Shown in pieces: positions 50,056 to 57,731 of a DNA stretch of 64,000 bases; position 1 is the first letter of the stretch; each line of letters starts with the position of its first letter. Source of the stretch: Amycolatopsis benzoatilytica AK 16/65 (lineage in GTDB: Bacteria; Actinomycetota; Actinomycetes; Mycobacteriales; Pseudonocardiaceae); contig NZ_KB912942.1 in the NCBI RefSeq assembly GCF_000383915.1, positions 7,008,387 to 7,072,386 on the forward strand, read 5' to 3'. The position numbers and the translations under genes were made by a program. Under the pieces are notes generated by a model that saw only the letters and a list, made by a program, of their open reading frames with translations, did not search any database and had not been told where the DNA came from.

Positions 50056-50280
50056 ATGTATGACCGCGACGAGCGCGTCGAACTCATCCAGACCACCGAC
50101 CCGCACACCCGCCTCACCCCCGGCATCCGAGGCACCGTGCGCGGCTACAGCGACCGCCCGACCCCGACGCTGCACGTCGCGTGGGACGACGGCTCCACCC
50201 TCGCGATGCTGCTCACCGAAGGCGACATCGTCACCCGCGTCGAGGAGCCTGACCCAACCGAACGGCGGCCGGGACAGTGA
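50056..50280 (+). CDS. DUF4314 domain protein
   Basis: 74 residues, the whole length of the family. Pattern: DERVELIQTTDPHTRLTPGIRGTV, then a WDDGSTLAMLLTEGDIV strand pair, an SH3-like small barrel common in actinomycete mobile elements. Ribosome site GGAAGGA. Overlaps the next GTG by 4 nt. Confidence 0.85.
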   Translation: MYDRDERVELIQTTDPHTRLTPGIRGTVRGYSDRPTPTLHVAWDDGSTLAMLLTEGDIVTRVEEPDPTERRPGQ

Positions 50281-50615
50281 CCACCACGGCCGACTTCTAC
50301 GACGGGCACGCACACCACGCCGTTTGGCTCGGCTCACTTCAGGGCGACGCCGACCCCGACACCGTGCGCACCGTCGCGTGTGGACGGTTGCTGCTGGACG
50401 CCACCGACCCGCTCACCTACGCCGACGCCGTCACCGACCTGCTCGACGTGTGGGCCGAGGAAGGCCACGGGCACGGCTACCACCCGCGCGGCGGCTGGCC
50501 ATGGTTGTGGCCCGACAGCCGCACAACGGACTGGGTGTTCACGTTCGCGCACGGTCGAGTGCAGATCACGACCGGCCGCGCGTGGCTGACCGACCCACGC
50601 CACCTCGCCCTGTAA
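50277..50615 (+). CDS. Hypothetical protein, 112 aa
   Basis: GTG 50277 overlaps the DUF4314 stop. The product (FYDGHAHHAVWLGSLQGDAD, ADAVTDLLDVWAEEGHGHGY, TDWVFTFAHGRVQI) is compact, acidic and Trp-rich. No family recognised; its coupling to DUF4314 suggests a shared element function. Confidence 0.75.
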   Translation: MTTTADFYDGHAHHAVWLGSLQGDADPDTVRTVACGRLLLDATDPLTYADAVTDLLDVWAEEGHGHGYHPRGGWPWLWPDSRTTDWVFTFAHGRVQITTGRAWLTDPRHLAL

Positions 50616-50651
50616 GACGACGACCAACCGCGCACCGCAAGGAGTTCACGC

Positions 50652-50963
50652 ATGTCAGACACCGTTTCCGCGACACCGGGTACCGAAAGGCCCGCCTCGG
50701 CCGCCGCGCACTGCGCCACCGCCCAGGAAGAGTTCGCCCGCGCGCGACAGCTCTACCAGAGCGAGCCGGACGAGTATCGGCGGCGCATGGAGTGGGCCTC
50801 GATGCATCTCCGGTTCGCCGAGGTCATCACCCAAGCAAGCGCACTGGTCACCGAGTACGCGCTCGCCGAGATCAACCCGGCCTGGAAGTCGCTGCGGATG
50901 TTCGCGGGAAGTGAAGCCAAGGCGTGGAACGAGTTCATCGGCACGCGCGGCGGTGCCCGATGA
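50652..50963 (+). CDS. Hypothetical helical protein, 103 aa
   Basis: ATG 50652 with an AAGGAG site. Predicted all-alpha: CATAQEEFARARQLYQ, RRRMEWASMHLRFAEVITQAS, ALAEINPAWKSLRMF. No domain recognised. ATGA overlap with the next gene. Confidence 0.75.
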   Translation: MSDTVSATPGTERPASAAAHCATAQEEFARARQLYQSEPDEYRRRMEWASMHLRFAEVITQASALVTEYALAEINPAWKSLRMFAGSEAKAWNEFIGTRGGAR

Positions 50964-51298
50964 CCGAAGGCGAGAACAACGCGCAGCGCGACGAGGTCCG
51001 TCTCCTGGACTTCCAGGACAGGTGCCCGGACTGCGATGTCGCGGTCGGCGAGGCCCACGTCTTCGACGAGTACGACGACGGGTGCGACGTCGCGCGGTGC
51101 CTGGTGACCGGGTTGCAGCGGCTGGGCTGCGAGGCCGACCACGACTGCGGCCGGGACGTGTGGACGGGGTGGTGGCCGGGCCAGGTGGATTGCGAGCGGC
51201 TCGGATGGATGCTCGGCCCCGGCCTTCCCGACCTCAACCGCCTCTACACCGAGGCGACCTGGGACGCCCAACGATGCGCCTGGGTGACAACCACCTGA
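50960..51298 (+). CDS. Hypothetical protein with paired CxxC (zinc-binding candidate)
   Basis: 112 residues. DRCPDCDVAVGEAHVFDEYDDGCDVARC contains a CxxC and a further Cys pair, and EADHDCGRDVWTGWWPGQVDCERLGW supplies more. This looks like a small zinc domain plus a Trp-rich region. Found in actinomycete elements; role unknown. Confidence 0.75.
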   Translation: MTEGENNAQRDEVRLLDFQDRCPDCDVAVGEAHVFDEYDDGCDVARCLVTGLQRLGCEADHDCGRDVWTGWWPGQVDCERLGWMLGPGLPDLNRLYTEATWDAQRCAWVTTT

Positions 51299-51667
51299 CA
51301 CGCGCCGCACAAGGCCAGCGCGCCTACCAGTGGCCGACCTGTCGAGTTGACCCGCCACCTCGCGCAACCGCTGGAGGTATCGAGCATGAGCGGTGACCAC
51401 GCCGACTTCCACGTCGGCACCGGAACGGAACGCCCGCTTGGCTTGGGCTCATGGGCCGAGTTCCGCCACCCGAGATCGCCCTGCCCGTGGGGCCAGCGCC
51501 CCGCGGAAGCCGACCCCGTCCTCGGCCCGCTGGCCCGACCTTCGCCGCCACCGCGAGGCGCGATGCTCGGCGCTGCTGCGGCCCGCCGGAGGCCCATCAC
51601 AAGCGCACCGCACTCACCCGCCGCGTCCGTGGCCGCCGCGCTGGCCACCAGAACGAAAGGCTTGATC
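51299..51667 (+). other. 369-nt stretch without a confident gene
   Basis: An ATG at 51386 has an excellent ribosome site (GGAGGT, 7 nt upstream) and its frame runs without a stop into the gene called at 51668. It could extend that protein by 94 residues (beginning MSGDHADFHVGTGTERPLG), but the extension is Pro/Arg-rich and low-complexity. A frameshifted small gene here is also possible. Confidence 0.4.
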
Positions 51668-52297
51668 ATGGGTTTCACCGGACTTCTCATCCTCGCCCGC
51701 GCCGAGGCGCCGCTGACCGGCCTGGACCCGCTGGCCGGACTCGACGCCGAACTCGCCGGCCGCCGCGATGACCACTGGCAGCTCGCGGCGGTCGCCGGAC
51801 ACGCCCAGGACACACCGGCGTGGGCCGCCGCGCTGGTGGACGCCACCACCGCCCCCGTGCTGATCGCCGTCGTGGAGGACAGCGACACAGCGCTGCTGCT
51901 GGCCGACAGCCCCAGCGGTCACCGGTGGATCACCGTGCTCAACGCCCCGGCCGACAGTGCGGGCCGGGCAGCGGTCGCCGACTCCAGGGCGATGACCGCG
52001 ATCGCCGAGACGGCCGTCGCATGGGCCGCCGAGGCCGGACAGACCGTCGCCACCGAGCCCGTGCTGGAGGCGTTGTGCGCGGCCGACCGCGACAACCGCG
52101 CCGCCGACAAAGCGTTCAGCCACGCACTCGACGCACGCGATTTCGCGGCGACCGACGAGGTCATCCGCAATCAGATCTCCTTCATCGAGGTCTACGTCCT
52201 GCGGGTGCTGGCCGTGCTCGGGCTGGCCCTGCCCGCTGCGGAGGCGGGCTCCTGGTGGGCGCACCTGGCCAGTCAGGTGGAGACGCATTCCCCATAG
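51668..52297 (+). CDS. Hypothetical protein, 209 aa
   Basis: ATG 51668 with GAAAGG 7 nt upstream; in-frame ATG 51386 would give 303 residues. The fold appears alpha/beta (GFTGLLILARAEAPL, APVLIAVVEDSDTALLLAD, RWITVLNAPADSAGRAAVA) followed by helices (FIEVYVLRVLAVLGLAL). No family recognised. Last plus-strand gene before the 52410-52456 hairpin. Confidence 0.7.
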   Translation: MGFTGLLILARAEAPLTGLDPLAGLDAELAGRRDDHWQLAAVAGHAQDTPAWAAALVDATTAPVLIAVVEDSDTALLLADSPSGHRWITVLNAPADSAGRAAVADSRAMTAIAETAVAWAAEAGQTVATEPVLEALCAADRDNRAADKAFSHALDARDFAATDEVIRNQISFIEVYVLRVLAVLGLALPAAEAGSWWAHLASQVETHSP

Positions 52298-52409
52298 CCC
52301 CCGCTCACGATCCACGCCCCGCCTGTGGCACCGTGATCGCCTGTGCCGTCCCGTCACGAGCCTGTTCCGGCCATGACACACACGGCGGGATGGGGATCGA
52401 GCGAAGGCG

Positions 52410-52456
52410 AATGTGGTTGTGTCCCAACGGGTTCACCGTTGGGACACAACCACATT
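52410..52456. terminator. Perfect 21-bp hairpin, bidirectional terminator
   Basis: Left arm 52410-52430, loop GTTCA, right arm 52436-52456, with perfect complementarity (core GTTGTGTCCCAACGG). It lies between two convergent stops (52297 and 52473). No T-tract follows. The arms are unusually long and perfect, so another role is not excluded. Confidence 0.75.
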
Positions 52457-52472
52457 CGTGACGGGTGCCCGG

Positions 52473-53324
52473 TTAGTTCGTCGGTGCGGGGGCAGTGGCC
52501 GCTTCCGCCGGGGCGAGCGCGAAACGCCTCGGCTTGTCCTGGGTCTTCACGGCGGTGCCGTCGGCGACCAGCTTGTCCAGCGCGTTGCTGACCGCGCCCG
52601 ACGATTTCCCGCCCAGGGCGTTGGCGATCGCGGTGGGACCGCACTGATCGCCGGGGTGGTCGCGCAGGTAGTCCTCGACCATCCCGCGCAACGCGCCGGG
52701 TGCCAGCCGCGCGGCCTTGTCGTCCCCGCCGCCTTCCGTCGCCGGGTCGGCGGTGGTCGCCGCGCCGCCGTCGGGGGGCGTGGTCGCCTCAGCGACGGGT
52801 TCGGCCTGCGCCGGGTCGCTCGCCTCGGTGTCGGCGGTGTCCTGGGCGTCATCGGCAGCGGCGTCCGTCGGCTCGGGGCTCGCTGGTTCGGTCGGTGCAC
52901 CGTCGGCGGCCGGGGCCGTGTCGGTGTCGTCCGGGGCGGCCGGGCTGTCCGGGGCTGCCTGCGCGGTATCCGCCGAGTCGGCGTCACCCCGGTCGGCGAC
53001 CGGGGTGTCGTCAAGGTTGGTGATCGCCCACAGGTCGGCGGCGCGCCTCCCGCCGTCGGCGATCCCGGCGGTGCGGGTGACGCTGCCGTCGCCCGCCCAC
53101 TTGACGAGGATCTTCTGGGCGGTCGATTTCCCGATCTTCGCGGCGGCGGACAGGTCGGCGGCGGTGCTGTTCGGGTTGGCGTGCAACGCCGCCCACAGCT
53201 TGTCTTCGGTGTCGGTGCGGGCCTTCGCGGTGGTCGGGTCGGGCACCGACCGCAGGGTCCGGGCGGAACCGGTCGTGGTGGCCGTGGTGGTGCGGGTTTT
53301 GCGGGTGCGGGTCTTGCTGGACAT
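52473..53324 (-). CDS. Double winged-helix DNA-binding-like protein
   Basis: 283 residues from ATG 53324. A Thr/Arg/Lys-rich N-terminus is followed by a first winged helix (about 38-102: KLWAALHANPNSTAADLSAA, AKIGKSTAQKILVKWAGDGS). A ~100-residue Ala/Asp/Pro/Thr-rich acidic linker follows, and then a second winged helix (about 205-272: LRGMVEDYLRDHPGDQCGPTAIAN, SSGAVSNALDKLVADGTAV). The second domain closely matches the N-terminal domain of the MoxR-like ATPase at 45188. It is divergent from the 53790 gene and may regulate the module or recruit the ATPase to DNA. Confidence 0.82.
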   Translation of the reverse strand: MSSKTRTRKTRTTTATTTGSARTLRSVPDPTTAKARTDTEDKLWAALHANPNSTAADLSAAAKIGKSTAQKILVKWAGDGSVTRTAGIADGGRRAADLWAITNLDDTPVADRGDADSADTAQAAPDSPAAPDDTDTAPAADGAPTEPASPEPTDAAADDAQDTADTEASDPAQAEPVAEATTPPDGGAATTADPATEGGGDDKAARLAPGALRGMVEDYLRDHPGDQCGPTAIANALGGKSSGAVSNALDKLVADGTAVKTQDKPRRFALAPAEAATAPAPTN

Positions 53325-53789
53325 GACGTCCCTCGATTCATTGGTTCGTGATCGGTGGTGGTCATGCCCCGGCCGGAGCGGGTGTGGCCCCCGGTGCGCT
53401 GCCGGTGTTTTCGGGTCACACACATATGGACGCTTCCTTCGGCGTGAAAAGCAAGCAGGTTCGGCAAACAAGACGCTTGTCTCGTGTAGACAGTGCCGTG
53501 GTTCTGGGAATCGTTGCGCCACACGGGTCCACTTCACGCCCGTCGCGTACGGGGGCGTTGACAACTCCGCCGCCACGAAGCGTCCATACACGTCGACCAA
53601 CCCGAAAACCTGAAGGGGCGTAACCGATGTGACACCGGGCGGTGTCGGCTGGGCCGGGCGTTTGTGACCGCTGTCCGCGCCGTAGGCGACCGCACGGCAA
53701 CGACGTGACCGGAATACCCGGCTCGGCGCGCAGCCCGTGTCACGTCCCATCGGAGAGCTTCGTCATTGACCGCAAAGGAAACACAAGCC
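53325..53789. promoter_or_regulatory. 465-nt divergent intergenic region
   Basis: No gene with good coding bias or ribosome site. It should contain divergent promoters for the winged-helix gene and the 53790 gene. A TTGACA (53558-53563) reads rightward, but no strong -10 follows at 17-18 nt. Confidence 0.35.
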
Positions 53790-54914
53790 ATGTCCATTGT
53801 GGTAACCGCGCGCGATGTCCCTGAAGTCAGGGCGCGCATGGCGTCGTGGGCACGCGATCCGGGTACCGACGGCGCGGCGAACTGGTTCACGTTCTGGCTC
53901 GGCCCGCACCCCGAACAGGCCACCGAGTCGCGGGTGTTCGACCTCGCCGACGACGTGTCCGCGATCATCAGCGGCACGCTGGCCGCGCAGCTTCCGGCCG
54001 CCGAGTTGTTCTACGTGTCCGATGACATGACCGAGCTGGCCGGACACGCCGCGACCACGTTGACCGACTACCGCCTGCACCCCGAGGACTTGCCCGCGCA
54101 GGTCGGGGTCATGTTCTACGCGCACCCACCCGTGGCCGGGACCGCCACCGACGACCACAACGGGATAACGGCCGTGTCGTGGGGACCGGGCCGAGGCGGG
54201 CTGTGGGTGCACACCTGGGCAACCACAACCCCGGCGTGGACAGACGGGGCGGCCCGGATCGGCCGGGTGCTGGCGTCCCTGCCCCACGACCAGGTCCTCG
54301 CCCGCGCGATCCGAGGCTCCCAGCAACCTCCGCTGGACCCCGAATCCGACCCGCCGACGACCGACCAAGCCGCCGACTCCTTCGCCGCCGGGCTGCTGCC
54401 GAACCTGCGGCGCGCGCCCATCCCACCCTCCTTTCTCCCGGCGCACGGCTACAACTGGCGCGGCTTGACGCCGATGGAGTTCACCGACATGCAGGGCTGG
54501 CCCGGCTACGTGCCCAGCAACGGCGAGGGCATGGACGCCGACGCGAAGATCGCGCTGGAGCGCACCATCCTCGCCACATGGCTGCTGATGGGCCAGACGC
54601 TGGTCCATTCCGAGCAGCTGTCCGCGCCCCGCGCGGCGCGCCGCCGCATCGCGCGCGAGGACCCGCACCTGGACGCAAGCGTCCGCTACATCGACCTGCG
54701 GCGCGCCCGCACCGAACCCTCCGACCACGCCACCGACGACGACCGTGCGAGCACACGGGAATACCGTCATCGCTGGATAGTTCGCGGGCACTGGCGCAAT
54801 CAATGGTATCCCTCGCGAAACGATCACCGTCCTATTTGGATTGATCCGCATCTGGCAGGCCCGGAGGACAAACCGTTGCTGGGCGGTGAGCGGGTGAACG
54901 TGCTGCGCCGTTGA
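53790..54914 (+). CDS. Hypothetical protein of actinomycete elements, 374 aa
   Basis: ATG 53790 with an AAAGGAAAC site is preferred over TTG 53766. The C-terminal ~60 residues have a distinctive pattern: VRYIDLRR, then YRHRWIVRGHWRNQWYPSR, DHRPIWIDPHLAGPEDKPLL and a terminal RVNVLRR. This pattern recurs in actinomycete phage and plasmid proteins of unknown role. The upstream part has no recognisable domain. Soluble. Confidence 0.75.
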   Translation: MSIVVTARDVPEVRARMASWARDPGTDGAANWFTFWLGPHPEQATESRVFDLADDVSAIISGTLAAQLPAAELFYVSDDMTELAGHAATTLTDYRLHPEDLPAQVGVMFYAHPPVAGTATDDHNGITAVSWGPGRGGLWVHTWATTTPAWTDGAARIGRVLASLPHDQVLARAIRGSQQPPLDPESDPPTTDQAADSFAAGLLPNLRRAPIPPSFLPAHGYNWRGLTPMEFTDMQGWPGYVPSNGEGMDADAKIALERTILATWLLMGQTLVHSEQLSAPRAARRRIAREDPHLDASVRYIDLRRARTEPSDHATDDDRASTREYRHRWIVRGHWRNQWYPSRNDHRPIWIDPHLAGPEDKPLLGGERVNVLRR

Positions 54915-55063
54915 ACAGCCGATCCGATTTTCCTTCCTGCGCGCCACCTCGGGTCCTGGTGACCCGCCACGCGCATGCGCGTGGCGGACTCCCGTGTGAC
55001 GACGCGTCCGTACACCTCGCCCACCCAGTCATCAACCCTCGAAAAATGAAGGGACGTATCGAC

Positions 55064-55942
55064 ATGCCACCCGAACACGACACCCCCGCAACCCCCGACG
55101 CCGTCCCCGATACGGCCGTAGCCGCGCGGGAATCCGGGCACCCGACGAACGACACCGACCCGGCCACGGCGGCGGCACACGTCGACGGCGAGGGGGTGCT
55201 GCGCGACTGGGAAGGGTTGCCGCCGGAGGCGAGGATCCTCGTCCCGGCCTTCGCCACGCCGATGCGACTGCCGGAGCGGGCGTGGGCGATGCTCGTGCTG
55301 GCCGTGGACATTGTCGGCGACACCGACCCAGACCACGCGGGTGAGGTCGAACTGTTCGCCGGGAGTTGGGTGCCCGAGCAGCCCCCGGCGGATGGCCTCT
55401 ACGACGGCGACCTGGTCGTGCGCCTGACCCACCCGGCCGACCCGGCGTCTGCGCTCCCGCGCGAGGACGCCGCCGATGTCGAGATGCTGCTGGCCTACCA
55501 GGGCCGGTGGCAGCGAGTCGGCCAGTGGCGCGGGGTCGATGACCAGTGGCCTCGGGTCGTCGCAGCGACGGCCGCTGCGGTCATGGGTCTGCACAGCGAT
55601 GCCACCGAGGCGCTGGCTCGCCGCGACGCCACGCCGCCGCCGATGAAACCGATGTTGCGGTGGGCTCGCGGCGGGATCGGCGAACTGCTCGACGCCGGGT
55701 TGGTCACGGCGGGCGACGAGCTGGTCTGGAACCGCCGCAACCTCGGTGTCCGGCACACCGCCCGCGTCCGGGCTGATGGCACGCTCGTCCTCGCCGATGG
55801 CCGGGTGTACGCCAACCCCTCCGGTGCCACCACCGCCTTGGGCGGCAACCACCAGAACGGCTGGAGCGCGTTTCAACGGACCTCCGACGGGCGCACCCTG
55901 GGCGACCTGCGGACCGAGCTACGGGCACGGCACGGACGGTAA
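55064..55942 (+). CDS. RAMA-domain protein, copy 2
   Basis: 292 residues from ATG 55064 (GAAGGGACG site). An acidic, disordered N-terminus (1-50) precedes the domain shared with the 49180-50037 product (ELFAGSWVPEQPPADGLYDG, DLVVRLTHPAD, ADVEMLLAYQGRWQRVGQWR). The C-terminal RAMA region reads LLDAGLVTAGDELVWN, VRADGTLVLADGRVYANPSG and NGWSAFQRTSDGRTLGDLR, a better match to the RAMA consensus than copy 1. Possibly recognises modified DNA. Confidence 0.8.
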   Translation: MPPEHDTPATPDAVPDTAVAARESGHPTNDTDPATAAAHVDGEGVLRDWEGLPPEARILVPAFATPMRLPERAWAMLVLAVDIVGDTDPDHAGEVELFAGSWVPEQPPADGLYDGDLVVRLTHPADPASALPREDAADVEMLLAYQGRWQRVGQWRGVDDQWPRVVAATAAAVMGLHSDATEALARRDATPPPMKPMLRWARGGIGELLDAGLVTAGDELVWNRRNLGVRHTARVRADGTLVLADGRVYANPSGATTALGGNHQNGWSAFQRTSDGRTLGDLRTELRARHGR

Positions 55943-56044
55943 GCCGCACACCCCAACGCACCTTGTTCGCGCCGGACCCTGCCGCGCTCACGACGATCTC
56001 GCCGCGCGGCGGGGTCCGGCCGCCGCCACGGAAGAGGCTTGATC

Positions 56045-56473
56045 ATGACCCGTTTCGAGTCCACAGTGGATTGTCTTATCCTGTGGGGCGCGTGCGCCGG
56101 GATCGGTCCGGGATTCACCCTTGAGGCGGTCGCCGTGCGGCTGGCCGCCGACATCGCCGAGTTGCGCGACAACGGCGGCATCCCCGCCCACGTGTGCACC
56201 GTGCTGCCGCAGCAGCGGGTGCTGGAGATCCGGGTCGAGGGGTTGTCGGTCGAGGCCGACCCGGACCGGACCGCCATCCGGGAGGTAACCCAGGCGCTCT
56301 TCGAACTCGCCAGCTACCACAACATTGTCGCGCTCGACGCCACCACCCCGCCCCTGTTCACCCAACGCATCCTGCTCGTGGACGACGGCGGCCGAGTGTT
56401 CTCCGCCATGATCGGCGCGGGCGTCGGCGACGTGGAACCCGTTACGCCGCAACAGAACCGGACGGACGGGTAG
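56045..56473 (+). CDS. Hypothetical protein, 142 aa
   Basis: ATG 56045 follows GGAAGAGG. The product (LILWGACAGIGPGFTLEAVAVR, VCTVLPQQRVLEIRVEGLSV, AIREVTQALFELASY) looks like a compact alpha/beta protein. No family recognised. Its 3' end overlaps the convergent NlpC/P60 gene by 32 nt, so the two transcripts are antisense at their ends. Confidence 0.7.
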   Translation: MTRFESTVDCLILWGACAGIGPGFTLEAVAVRLAADIAELRDNGGIPAHVCTVLPQQRVLEIRVEGLSVEADPDRTAIREVTQALFELASYHNIVALDATTPPLFTQRILLVDDGGRVFSAMIGAGVGDVEPVTPQQNRTDG

Positions 56474-57407
56474 CGCCCGCATAATCGTCCCCCTTATATC
56501 TGTAGGGCTCGACCTTCACGGTCTGTCCCACGTCCGGCGCGTCCACCATCGAACCTCCACCAATGTAGAGACCTACGTGGTGGATGTGCGCGGCGGTGCC
56601 GTAGAACACGAGATCACCGGGCAGCAGCGGCTGCCCGTCCGGGACACGCGGCCCCGCCCGGAACTGGGCGTCGGCGGTGCGGGGTAAGGTGACTCCGGCC
56701 GCGCCGTAGGCGGCCACGGTCAGCCCGGAACAGTCGAACCCGCCATCGGCCGGGCCATTGCCACCCCACAGGTACGGCAATCCCCTTTGCCCACAAGCAT
56801 AATTTATCGCGGCTACGGCGAGGGCGTTGGTAGCCTGGATGGCGTTGCAGTCGCTGGTGCCGACCGAGGCGGCGGCGTCGGCGTACTTTTTGGCCTGGTC
56901 GAGCACCTGCTGCACGTACCAGTCGGCGTGGTTGTAGGCGAAGATCGCCGCGTGCAGGTCGCCGCGGCTGACCCCGTTGTCGCACAAGTAGAAACTCGCG
57001 GCGTAGATGGCGTCATGCGGGTCATATCGTGAGGGCGGGCTGGCGCCGCCGGGCGGAAGTTGGTGGCGGGCAAGTACTCCCTCGAAACTGGGCTGCTCGA
57101 ACTGCATCGGCCCACCGGCCCCGGCGTAGTTCTCCCCGCTCGTCACACCGGGGGCCTGCAGCCGACCGTGGTTGCTCTCGATCTTGCCGATAGCGGCCAG
57201 GATCGTCCAGTCCAGCCCTGGGCACACCCCAGCCGCCGCGCGGTAGAGGGCGAGGTAGTCGGCGGGAATGTCGGCCAGCGCGGTCGCTGAGGGCTGGCTG
57301 CTGCCGCTGCCGAAGATGGCCGAGATCGCGCCGGACACGCCGGAGGCGATCAGCAGCGGGATGAGCAGGATCGCGCCGATCACGGCGACACCGACTTTGG
57401 TCATCAT
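56442..57407 (-). CDS. Bifunctional lytic transglycosylase-NlpC/P60 peptidoglycan hydrolase (conjugation-associated)
   Basis: 321 residues from ATG 57407 (ATGA overlap upstream). One N-terminal membrane helix (VGVAVIGAILLIPLLIASGV) is followed by an SLT-type domain with catalytic Glu77 (AAIGKIESNHG) and a C-terminal NlpC/P60 domain with Cys226 (GFDCSGLTV) and His277 (HIHHVGLYIGG). Such two-domain enzymes open the wall for Gram-positive type IV secretion systems (VirB1/TcpG-like). It lies downstream of the VirD4/VirB4-like genes on the same strand. Confidence 0.92.
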   Translation of the reverse strand: MMTKVGVAVIGAILLIPLLIASGVSGAISAIFGSGSSQPSATALADIPADYLALYRAAAGVCPGLDWTILAAIGKIESNHGRLQAPGVTSGENYAGAGGPMQFEQPSFEGVLARHQLPPGGASPPSRYDPHDAIYAASFYLCDNGVSRGDLHAAIFAYNHADWYVQQVLDQAKKYADAAASVGTSDCNAIQATNALAVAAINYACGQRGLPYLWGGNGPADGGFDCSGLTVAAYGAAGVTLPRTADAQFRAGPRVPDGQPLLPGDLVFYGTAAHIHHVGLYIGGGSMVDAPDVGQTVKVEPYRYKGDDYAGATRPSGSVAA

Positions 57408-57724
57408 CGCCGGTGCCCCCGGCGGTACCGGGCCAGTTTCCGGACGCAGTGGGCGGTCGTGCCCAGTCCGCGCACCGCGCCCCACCCGGTGGCGGCCACG
57501 AGAATCCACCACCACCCGGCCCAGCCCCAGCGGAGGATGCCGAGGACGAGCCACACCGTGACCGACGCCAGCACCGCGGTCGCGAACGCCGCCTCCGGCA
57601 GCACCGCCCGCGCCGGGCGCAAGCCCCGAGGCGTGGCCACCCAGCTCGGCATCGCCTCGACCTCGATCTGCCGCAACTCGGCGGCCAGCCGCGGGTAGAA
57701 GGTCGCGAAGTCGTGGATATCCAT
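57404..57724 (-). CDS. Small membrane protein of the conjugation operon
   Basis: 106 residues. Two adjacent transmembrane segments in the middle (AFATAVLASVTVWLVLGILRW, GWWWILVAATGWGAVRGLG) are flanked by an acidic N-terminus and a basic C-terminus. Size and place next to the wall hydrolase and ATPases suit a small VirB3/PrgI-like or accessory channel protein, but no signature confirms this. ATGA overlap with the hydrolase. Confidence 0.7.
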   Translation of the reverse strand: MDIHDFATFYPRLAAELRQIEVEAMPSWVATPRGLRPARAVLPEAAFATAVLASVTVWLVLGILRWGWAGWWWILVAATGWGAVRGLGTTAHCVRKLARYRRGHRR

Positions 57725-57731
57725 CCCAGGA

